Positions 54,651 to 64,000 of a stretch of DNA of 64,000 bases are shown here, in pieces. Origin of the DNA: Symsagittifera roscoffensis. Lineage: Eukaryota > Xenacoelomorpha > Acoela > Convolutidae. The notes beneath the pieces were generated by a model that was not told where the DNA came from, made no database searches, and saw only the letters and a list, made by a program, of their open reading frames with translations. A program made the translations under genes and the position numbers. Position 1 is the stretch's first letter. Each line of letters begins with the position of its first letter. The stretch is taken from NCBI RefSeq assembly GCF_963678635.1, contig NC_087065.1:67487374-67551373 (forward strand), written 5' to 3'.

Positions 54651-54966
54651 AGGGTTGTGGAATGAGTTGTATGAATGTACATTTTTTACTGGCTTAACAA
54701 AAGATTTATAATTTATGAACAGTAATTTTTGTCGCGCGCAATCCTACCCAATTTTTTTTGTTTTTTCCTAAAATTTTTTGCAGCGCGACTCGTAAAGGGT
54801 AGAATGATAGGGTTGTGGAATGAGTTGTATGAATGTACATTTTTTACTGGCTTAACAAAAGATTTATAATTTATGAACAGTAATTTTTGTCGCGCGCAAT
54901 CCTACCCAATTTTTTTTGTTTTTTCCTAAAATTTTTTGCAACGCGACTCGTAAAGGGTAGAATGAT
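54651..54966 (+). repeat. Tandem duplication, 2 x 158 bp
   Basis: AGGGTTGTGGAATGAGTTGT starts both units (54651, 54809). The two are almost identical (GCAGCGCGACTC against GCAACGCGACTC), so the duplication is recent or its length is still variable. It lies ~80 bases upstream of the RING-gene exon. Confidence 0.92.
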
Positions 54967-55047
54967 AAGTTTACGTTCAATTCCAGCAGCTATTTTTTTA
55001 ATGAAATGCATGCTTTAACTCTTAACTCGTCGTGATGTTTTGTTTAG

Positions 55048-55481
55048 GTCCTTTTCCAAATCCCAGCCCATAAGGCCAAAGCATCTGTCAGAAGCTGGAC
55101 CAAATTGAATCTTCTGCTCGCAAAGTCCCCATACCAGAAGAGAATTAGTGTCACTGCTGTCGTTTAACTACTATGGAGACACTTAGACGCATACCTCTAT
55201 GTGGTGTGGACGATGACACTTCAGTTGAGTGTCGCGGGTGCACTAATACTTTCCATTACACGGAGGACACATTTGAGATTCCATGTGGGCATTGTCTTTG
55301 TAGGAAATGTGCAATACAGCTCGCTTCAAAGACGAATCAGCAATGCCCAGACGAGCATTGCTTAAGTCGTAAGTTGCGGCCAAGTCAACGTGCTGCAATT
55401 AAACTCAAATTCACGGACTACCCAATCAGACCCGGATTTGCTCTGGACAACAACGCAATGGTTTTGCCACCTCCAGAACAA
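55048..55481 (+). CDS. RING-type zinc finger protein, first coding exon
   Basis: Acceptor TTTTGTTTAG at 55047, start codon 55173, donor CAAG|GTTAGT at 55481, so ~103 residues are coded here. Residues ~18-59 show a RING-like pattern: ECRGC (C-x2-C), PCGHCLCRKC (C-x-H-x2-C-x2-C) and CPDEHC. RING proteins usually act as ubiquitin E3 ligases by binding an E2 through this fold. The spacing between the fifth and last Cys pairs is within the normal range. The 125 bases before the ATG are open in another frame but are probably 5' UTR. Later exons were not identified in the 8.5 kb downstream. No family name can be given. Confidence 0.65.
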
Positions 55482-57885
55482 GGTTAGTTCTTTTTTAAAG
55501 TTTGAGCATTTTTTTTGCTTTCCCTCATTTTATATTTTTTCATGCAATCATGCACCGGAGTTTTACTGATAAAATTCATTCTAACGGAAAATTGATGTCT
55601 TATATATTTTCATAATGATCCATCATTGCTGCACAATAAAACGATTTCAATTCATTGTAATCAATTAACCCATTTTAGCCGCGATACAATTAAACTAAGC
55701 TTGTTTCTCTACAAAAGATCCGGTAGCGCGATTCTTTTGAACTGCATTAGATAATCAATGTTTTGGGTCTTTTTTTTATTAAAAAAAAGAAGTTGCTTTT
55801 AAATAAAGAATACTCACGTATTACGACTCAATAATTATTCCAATTTTTTTGGTTTTACATCCTTTTTTTGCTATCATTCTACGTTTTTTTGTTAGGTGAT
55901 TCTTGAATTCTAAAATTGATCGAAAAATTAAATTTAATTGCAAAATTCGGAAGAATCACGTTCTGACTAAAATAGCTTCTGATAAAAAAAAGCATCAGCT
56001 TCGTCTAACCATCGAGCATGGCCTTTGGGGAATGAATTCTTAAAAAATTAGGGACATAATTTTTGTGGATCATGGACATGGTGTTTATTTATTTTACAAA
56101 AAAATTGTAAGTCGAAGATAGAAAAGAATTACCTCCGTACCTCCGAGTTGAGCCAAAACGTTCCATTAATCGGATGATGTTTTTCATCAGATCAAAAGGG
56201 GTCAATGATCAGGTCAAAGAGGGACTTGAAAAACAACAAGCTCAGTTTTCAAAAACAATGACAAAATTTTAGGAAATAGCTATCCATTTTCTGAAATCTC
56301 ATCGTAAGAATACCAAAGTTTTTACAATATTTCGTTTTGCAGCTGAAACTTTTTGAGTTTTAAAAATTATTGAAAGTTAGATTTCGGACAAGAAAGCTGT
56401 CCGAAAATTGTTCATCAGTTTTAAAGTTCCAACCAAAACTTCCAACAACAGATTACGTTGTTTGGCCGTAAAGAATTTTTTTGTTCCATATTGAAGATTT
56501 AAACGAGACTAAATAAATGAATCCCTCAAAGCACCAAAAAAAACTTATAAGCTCAAAACCCTTGTTAGAGTTTTGAGAAATAACTTACAAATGTCTGACT
56601 GTATCTTCAAATCGCATTTTCCAGTAGGGTCAAATTTTTATCATTAAAAGCAAATTTAAAGGTTTGTTTTCGCAATGGTGGAACCTGATCTAAACTACAT
56701 TTTATTATTGGACATAATTTAGATATTTTATCACTATAAAATGTTTAATATTAACCAATCATGATCCATCTAACTAACAACCCACTTATTTGTAAGTGCT
56801 GAAATTACTTGTAGTTTCAGCACCAGAGAGATTTGAATTTAACTTAGAAATTAGTTACCTCTCCAAGAGAACTTCAGCAATCGCAATAAGCCAGTACACT
56901 CTAGATCTATTGAGCATAGCAGAGACTAGTTAAACACCCTGAGACTAGTAGATATAAGAGTAAGATTAGGATCGGTATTAGACTAAGAAGTTGCACGAAT
57001 CTATCCGGCCGAAAATAAGATAGCGTGACAAGCAGACGGTGTACCCTATCCGAAATTACTCTATGAGTTACAGACAAAGGATCTAACTCAATTATGTCTT
57101 AAATTCGAATTTGCTTCCCGAGTGGCGTTTTTGCCTCGGAAAGCGTAACTCACATCAACAGTTTTACAAGGGCTGTTTGAAGCTAAAGTCATAAAACTCA
57201 TTGTCATTACAATCCGGTCTTTTTACTCTATAGTTCTCAGTGCTCGTTAACGTTTCTCGAGCGCATGCGTTTCTTAGACGACCGTCACCCTAGCATTGTA
57301 CATTCTCCGTAATTTTGTTTCGGAGAAACTGAGCTGAGTTAATTTCAACTCGTGAGTGTTATCGCTGAGGTGTTCGCTGACACTCAATTCATTTGTCCCT
57401 GGATTATCGGCTCCTCCCACTTGAAGAAGCTACTCGTGTTTTGGAGAAATTCAATTGACTGACAACTGATGCACTAAAAATGATAGAAAGGGTTCTCGGT
57501 TGTACGGGGTGTCCTAAAATTATGGTTTGTAACAATTGAGGAAAAACCCCATTTAGTAGTTCAACATCATTGGAGTCCCTCCAAATCCAAAACATAGCTC
57601 AGCAAAACTGAAAGCATAGTCAAAACTGAGAGTTTTCGTCCAAAACCATTTTGTTTTTGAAATATCCGATGATAAGAGTGAAAAAATTTTGTTACATACT
57701 CACAGATTGCATACTGCATCAACTTTTGATTTTCCGCTAGAGTCTTGTCGGTATAAAACTAACCACCTCATTAACATCAAATCAAGAAGATCCAGACACC
57801 ACACGGGCTAGACTACAGAGTGAAGGAGTTGCGTGAAGCAATTGCGCGACCAATTACGAGACCAAACTGTGCATTCTGTGCATTT
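55482..57885 (+). other. Non-coding; intron or intergenic
   Basis: Probably the first intron of the RING gene. No further RING-gene exon, RNA gene or clear transposon seen. Confidence 0.35.
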
Positions 57886-57889
57886 TGAG

Positions 57890-58292
57890 TGGATTCCGCA
57901 ACAAGCCAAAATCAAATTTGTCGCGGAATCCGTAACATTGCTGTTTTCTTTGATTTTCTATTTTTTTTTGGTTTCCAGACACAAAGAGATAAAACACTGT
58001 AGCGCTCAAAATCGCTCCACAAAAAAGGCAATTTTGCGGAATCCGCAACAGTATATGCGGAATCCGGACCAGTTTATGGAAGCAGCAAACAAACAATAAG
58101 ACGTGTATATAGTTAAAGTGAGCTGTTGCGGAATCGGCAACTGTAAGCGAAATCTGCAAGCTGTAAGCACTACCGGCAAGTTGTAGGTGAAGTCTACAGA
58201 AAAATGATGATCCCATTTGAATTTGCGGAATCTACTTACCTTTGCGGAATCCGGAACAACCAGCGATGTTCGCTCATAGCGGAATCCGCAAT
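57890..58292. repeat. Cluster of ~10 GCGGAATCCGCA motifs
   Basis: TTGCGGAATCCG(C/G)AACA or its complement occurs irregularly spaced at about 57890, 57921, 58033, 58055, 58125, 58147 (diverged), 58222, 58241 and 58278. The core TGCGGAATCCGCA is nearly palindromic. Absent elsewhere in the window as far as I can see. Confidence 0.75.
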
Positions 58293-58299
58293 AAAACTA

Positions 58300-59760
58300 A
58301 TGTGCTGACAAAACTTCTTTTACAATTATTTGTGCGCATAACTCAAGGAATTCTTGTTAGTTGAATCCATCTACAATTTGGATCATTATCAATAACTTGT
58401 CTCTGGATACCAGTGACCTGCAAATACTAAACTGTGCAAAAAAATTTTGACAATTAAACTTTTGAAAAAAAGGCTGAATTTAAGGCTGAAAATATCAAAG
58501 TTTAGTAGCGCATTGAATTAACAAGAAAAAAGATTGCCGAAAAAAAATTGTTTTTGCCCCGCGTAAATATTTCGGAGTATATTTACAGCATCAAATTATG
58601 AAGCGTGAAAATTAGATAGTATCGAGGCAGGTGAAAACAGAGATGTGCGTACCCGGCGTGGATATGGCTGAAATGGCAAAAGATGCATTCGAGAAGGCGA
58701 AGAGTATTCTTTACGATGTAAATATGTTGAAACAACATACATCCAGGGATTGATCCCTCGAAAGATTTTTAAGAAGTTTTTAAGAAACTGGTCCGAATAA
58801 AAAACTCCCAAAATAATTGTTCCTGTTTTTTTCAAAAGTCGGAACATTAATAAAATTATACAAATGCATTCCAGTAAACAAAATATGATATATCAACAGC
58901 GACTTTTTGGAGCAAGTTTGTCAAGAAAACACAAATCTTTTCGTATAACTAAGACCAGCAATTTGATGTTCACAGGTTTTAGAAAAGGTCCCTGGAAAAA
59001 AAAGTTTTTACAGAAATAAACTAAACGATATATGTTTGATTTATTTCATCTTGAATTATTGAACAGTGCGGTTTAAAAAATAGATTCTTACGGAATTAAT
59101 AATTGGTCACCATTACAAAAATTACAATAACGGTCAAAAGTAACCGCAATTTTAGGTTGATACCCTCCAAAGTACTTGTTTTTAAAGTTTATTTTTGAAA
59201 AAATTTAGTTCTGATTTTGGGAAAAAATTTACAGATAACGTGTATTAAAACAAAAATTTTGCTTTTAAGGACCGATAGTTCCAGTTTTTGCCACTTGCCT
59301 TGAGTTTTTCATCGGAGTGAAGGTTTTCTCAAACAAGCGTAGTGAAAAATCTCAACGGGACAATTGATCAGGGTGAAACTTTACCTAAGTTGAGTGAAGT
59401 TTAATTATAGCAGACGGTGGAAACGAGCTTTTTGAACACTACACAATACAATATTTTGGAAAAAGCAGGAAATCAGGTTGTGCAATGATCAGTTTGTGTA
59501 GCTCTGATCAATTTTAGTCGCTTCGATTTTTTCTTTATCTTAAGGATGCAAACTTTTGCTTCCCCTTTTTTTGAACTTTCTTTCTTTTCCCAAGAAACTT
59601 TTAGATCAAATAAATATTGCGAGCGTAGTTGACCGTTAAAATACGTTTCGACTGAGTGTAAGATAAGCACTATGATGAAAACGTTATACAGCACTGACGA
59701 CGGACACGAAAAGTGTACATTACATAATCGATGATCCAGAATAGTATCAATCCTTATAAC
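58300..59760 (+). other. Non-coding AT-rich spacer
   Basis: No supported gene or strong repeat. A GTCGGAACATTAATAAAATT block near 58839 resembles the end of the terminal-hairpin family. Confidence 0.35.
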
Positions 59761-59775
59761 TTATACTTCAAGCAG

Positions 59776-60021
59776 TCCCATCTGCAATCTTAATCATACT
59801 TCTTTTAAGTTCAGGAAACTTGGTACACGCAAAGACAGTGAATCAACTCCAAGTATTATGGAGCAGGATCTCATTGTACCCGGTTGACTTCCATAGTTTG
59901 CAATTCCATAATTAACGTGCATGAAGAAACTGCCAATCACACGAACTTCATACAGTTTTGCTGCCATCGAATCTAATGGTTCTTTGATTTTCTTGTTTTG
60001 TCCTACAAATGCGTTGTGTCG
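59776..60021 (-). other. Open minus-strand frame without ATG at its 5' end, unrecognised
   Basis: An ~74-codon stretch reads ...KEPLDSMAAKLYEVRVIGSF FMHVNYGIANYGSQPG... and stops near 59778. Its composition looks protein-like rather than random AT-rich ORF. It could be an exon or a fragment of a transposon gene. No family recognised. Confidence 0.3.
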
Positions 60022-60349
60022 TCATAAAAATTTTTAATCATACTTTTTCTATTGCCCAAAAACGCTCACTGCCACCATCAAAAGAAAATAGAATGCCCGT
60101 TTCAAAACTTTTGGCTGTTTTTTTTTGTCATGCGCAAAACAAGTTTTGTACTCAAACAATCATTTTCAAAAATATGCATGCAAACTTTTTTTTTGTGTGC
60201 ACAAAGTAGTCCAGCATACAAAAAACTTGGATTATTCTATTGTTTTTCTTAACGCTTTTTTCAAAAACGCTCAAAACTTTCGTTTCGTGTTGAAAATTTT
60301 TGTATGCAAAATCCAAAACAGTGCTCAGCAAAACTGAAAGCCACTTCAC

Positions 60350-61480
60350 AAAACCAGAGAAGCCTTTGATGATCCCGATATGCCATCAGAAGAAGAAATT
60401 GAAACAGAAATTAGATTTTTTAAAAAGTAATAATATTAGTGGTGGTGTCGAAAATTCTGAAGAGTCCTTAGGGCGGAGTCATTCGCGGACGAAGTTCTGA
60501 CTCCTCAAATAAAAATTTTTAAGAAACTAGAGGAAACATATTGAAGAAGCATTGGACTACTGGCCCAGCAGATTATGGATCCAAAAAAACTTAAGACAAG
60601 CTAAAAAAAAATTGAACGAGCGTAATGTAGAAAGGTTTTTAATAAGTAAAGTGGCTTACATAAAATATCATGCCCAAAAAGACATGCAAATTATCAATTA
60701 TTTGTGCTTGCTCTTCATATATTTGAAGTTTGGTGTAAAGACGTAATAAAATTGCTCTCTCAAATAATGGAACAAAATTGCTTTTAGTTTGCGTAGACGT
60801 TTTATCTCGCTTTGGTCGTGTACAGACTATAAACTCAAACACAAAACTCAAAAGCAGGCAAAAAAACTTTGGCTGGAATTATTATTGAATCACCCAACCC
60901 ACCTGACAAAGTGTGGACAGATCCAAAATTTTTGGCAGAGCTATGAAAATTAAAAAGTATCACCTTTTCAGTGGAGATACAAAGCACATTTGGCAGAAAG
61001 AGCTATCAGATGATCCTTGAAATCATTTTTTTTGGAAAATAATTTGGTGTGTTAAAGTTTTCTCGTTAAAGATCTCGTTCAGACAATTAATGATTGAGTC
61101 AACAGAGGCATTGGGATGGCACCTTCAGAGGTGACAAAGCAGCATATTTTGAGTTTGATAACCAAACAAAAATGAAAAATCCCCACACCAACCCAAAATT
61201 CCAGCTGATAGACCAAGTAAGTATTGCATCAATGAACAAATATTTTCGTAAATGCTACCATCAGCAACTCAGTGACGAGATTTATAAAAATGTCAAAATT
61301 TTTCAATTTCACCACCAGCATATAATCTACAAGATAAGGCAGGAAAAATGTACTTTCCCGAATGTTTTGGTGCACCTCTAAGACTTGAACTTGCAATTTC
61401 TCGAGAGACAGAAGAACGTATTGAAGTGTTGGCTATAGAAGAGCGACTGTTAACAGTTTCATTTGATCAAAACGGCAACG
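60350..61480 (+). pseudogene. Decayed retroviral-type integrase, Polinton-like or related DNA transposon
   Basis: Scattered frames carry KKKLNERNVERFL, then NNGTKLLLVCVDVLSRFGRV (first catalytic Asp block), AERAIR.SLKSFF (the E block), VNRGIGMAPSEVTK and a C-terminal FRKCYHQQLSDEIYKNVKI, similar to the FRKGY..Q..DE.YEI barrel segment seen in such integrases. This order fits integrases of Polinton/Maverick-type or Ginger-type transposons better than the gypsy integrase at 34 kb. Many stops, and no neighbouring Polinton genes recognised. Confidence 0.5.
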
Positions 61481-61999
61481 TTTTCAAACATGGATAACTA
61501 TTCTCTGGAAAAGTCATTGGCATGTTTTCTCAAATGAAACTCAAATAAATGCAAACATATTGTTTTCTTATGCAAACAAGTCTCGAATAGTCAACACAAT
61601 CAAACATGCTCCAGGTTGACCTTAGATAAAGATTGCAAGAGAGAATAACAAGTTTTTTCATGGCCCTTTGTATCGAAACCAGTTTTGTTTGTATCCAAAT
61701 GTTCAATCACATCTGGCAGCTAGTCAATGAAAACCTATAGGTAACCAGGCGACTCAGCAAAATTGAAAAACTCGTGGAAGTTTTATTTTCATTTTGCCGG
61801 AAGAAGCAGTAAGCCTAAACACTAAAGGCAGAAAAATCAGGTACAATCAAGTCAACAAACTCAACCAGACCTTCCCGGTATTGACAGGACAAAAAGTTCA
61901 GAATTACAGTGAAACCACATAAGTTGTGAATTCACAGATGACGAGAGCGAAACAAAAAATACGCTTGCAATGAACATGCTTCACATTGAAGAAGAATAC

Positions 62000-64000
62000 G
62001 AAACACCAATTGAATCGAATTACTAGATTTTAATAATTCTGATGAACAACAAATTACACAAAATAAGACAGACTATACTAAACAAGGATTCGACGGTAGT
62101 TCAAATTCGAATAACATATATCAAAATGCAACAAATAAAGTACAACCACCTAAAGAAAACATTTGGACACACAAACTTTACATACAAATTTATCGCCATT
62201 AAAAACCTCAAGCACACTAGCTACAGCAAAATGATCTAGTTTAACAAACTATGGAAAAATCCAATGATTCCTCGTTCCCACTCGAACAATCGAACAAAAC
62301 AAGCTATTAAATAAACATTTTAAGCAAACATTTTATATCACAGACACAAAACACAACAATGTTGAATTTCCATTTATTACTAAAAATATACGCCCTACAA
62401 ATATTCTAAATAGTAAATTACATATGAAAGTTTAATACAAGAACAAATGATACATCACTAACATTCTTTCAAAGATTAAAAAAAACAACCTCCTTTTTCT
62501 CTAAATTCTACTCCATATATAACCAAGAACGAGAACACCTGAAATCATTATCAGGATATGTATACATTTACTCAATAGGTCAATTACATCAATACATTAC
62601 TAATAAAAAAAAACAACGACTATATATGTCAGGCTTTGATTTTAAACCGATTCATAAATTTTTCGAGTAGCAGTTTTTTTTATTAAATACAGAAAAAACA
62701 AAAGTTCAGATATAATCTCTCTACCTGTCTACAACAATTCCCCATATAAAATAACACTACCCTTAGGTCTATTAGGATATTGTGAAACAAATGCAACAAT
62801 TTCTCCCACAATAGAAACAGCATATAGAGTATACTATGTTTTGAAAATATTGGACATATGTCGATCAACAATTCTTAATGAAGAATTATCAAATAATAAC
62901 ATAACTAGTGATTCAAAACGAAACACAAACTGTTTCACAAAAACACTTTATTTCAAACCAACAATGCAAACTTTAACATATACCACAAAACAGCAGAAAT
63001 TTCTCACGATGTTCAATTTTCAACATTCGCAAATCACACAGCAAGAATTTGAAAAATTAGCAGAACTACTACTTTAATACCAAATGGTTTCAAAAAGCAA
63101 TGTCCAATTAAAGTTTCAATTCATTTACAGGTTAAACTTAAAAGACTACTAGATATCTTGGAACAAAATTAAATCATTTCCCCATTTAATAAAGAAGAAC
63201 AGCCAAAAGGAAATACATTCATATACCCCGTTATTAATCTCGCTAAAGGAGAATCAATAAAAAATTTTTTTAGATGCTACATACTTAAATTCAATCATCG
63301 ACGAATCCAAATGCAATTGGCATATATAACCAATTCAAGTAAACGTCACAAAATTTTACGGAATTAACTTTACAACAGTTGAAATGAACAGCCCATATGG
63401 TCAAATGCCACTAGATGAGCAATCACCACGCTTAACACAATTCGTTATTGGAAATCAGCAATACGAATTCAATAGATTATTCTAAGGCAGCTTTTTCTGC
63501 ATAGAGTAAAATTTTTCGACCACTCATTCTTAGCAAAAACGTTATAACCTATTTAGACGATGTTTTAAGCAATAATAAAAAGCAAATATTTCAAGTATTG
63601 AATAATTGTCACCAAATACTACTTAAAGAAAACATGAAAGCAGCCCCGGATATTATCAAAGGAAACATGATCACTCCATTAAAATCTCGCATAGACGCAA
63701 TCGTAAGACATCAACCTCCATCAATTAAAAAGAAAATCCAAGAATTTCTTGGAGTGCTATTTTTTTAAGCAAAAACGTAAGTAAAAAGCAATTATACTTA
63801 AAACCATTTTATACTAGCCTAAGACAACAAAATAAGTTTGAATGGACAACAGAACACCAAAAACGATTAGGAGAAATAAAAAGAATTTTTACTGGTTATA
63901 TATCAAATACGATTCCCGATCCAGATCAACTTTTTTCTGTTATGTGCGACGCTTCATACTTTGGCATCGGCTCAGCATTATTGCAGTCACATAACGGAAC
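62000..64000 (+). mobile_element. Second Ty3/gypsy pol relic, cut by window edge
   Basis: AT-rich, stop-filled pol. Readable pieces are PLGLLGYCETNATISPTIETA (62760-62830), QQKFLTMFNFQHSQITQQEF (62990-63050), then RT pieces and FYTSLRQQNKFEWTTEHQKR ... MCDASYFGIGSALLQSHNG (63810-64000), the start of gypsy RNase H. It differs from the 27.8-37.3 kb element in sequence and in lysine/asparagine-rich style. No LTR in the window. Confidence 0.7.
63125..63720 (+). pseudogene. Gypsy reverse transcriptase (second element)
   Basis: In alternating frames: SLKENQ.KIFLDATYLNSII DESKCNW, FTTVEMNSPYGQMPLDEQSP RLTQFVIGNQQYEFNRLF, and a weak YLDDV-like block (NLFRRCF/YLDDVLS) near 63550. At least three frameshifts. 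Confidence 0.7.

Noticed and set aside
55048-55170. 40-codon open frame ending just before the RING start, considered as the missing last BBS2 exon
   Set aside because: In the phase required by the 23509 donor it reads only eight codons before a stop, and the longer frame shows no resemblance to the BBS2 C-terminus.

Overview
The window is animal nuclear DNA: AT-rich, with GT-AG introns, one recognisable spliced ciliary gene and dense invertebrate-style transposon debris. The mix of a CR1-like non-LTR element with an esterase ORF and a 2A-like motif, Ty3/gypsy and BEL/Pao LTR elements, a FLYWCH MULE, a Tc1/mariner relic and hAT-like MITEs suggests a ciliated invertebrate. I cannot name the species. 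A 200-base N run at 35771-35970 marks a scaffold gap.

Layout. 1-1.8 kb: minus-strand CR1-like element, interrupted by a MITE and running off the left edge. 2.0-5.9 kb: two plus-strand single-exon genes of an unrecognised paralogous family, separated by MITEs with clear target site duplications (TSDs). 8.3-23.5 kb: plus-strand BBS2, a core subunit of the BBSome ciliary cargo complex, in 15 exons. The N-terminal ~160 residues lie outside the window or were not found, and the last short coding exon was not found. Two neighbouring in-phase exons (15835-15945 and 16501-16599) look like a tandem duplicate and have no counterpart in human BBS2 as I remember it. A FLYWCH/MULE transposon with a 10-bp TSD (18403-20684) sits in a BBS2 intron.

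27-37.5 kb: a broken Ty3/gypsy element inserted in a 32-bp minisatellite. Its LTR-gag end is tandemly duplicated and its 3' end forms a large palindrome around the assembly gap. 38.4-39.6 kb: a possible small membrane-protein gene. 41-46.6 kb: dispersed repeats, a palindromic mariner relic and a complete CAGGGGCGGAT MITE. 47.9-51 kb: minus-strand BEL/Pao relic. 54.6-55.5 kb: a tandem duplication, then the first coding exon of a RING-finger gene. 57.9-58.3 kb: a cluster of a GCGGAATCCGCA motif. 60.4-61.5 kb: a decayed integrase of Polinton-like type. 62.0-64.0 kb: a second Ty3/gypsy pol relic running off the right edge.

Most of the remaining sequence is non-coding and repeat-derived. The likely functional host genes are BBS2, the paralogous pair, the 102-residue membrane protein and the RING gene. 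The items I would follow up first are the BBS2 duplicated exons with an exon-intron 17-nt inverted repeat, the paralogous pair, and the transposon-derived palindromes.
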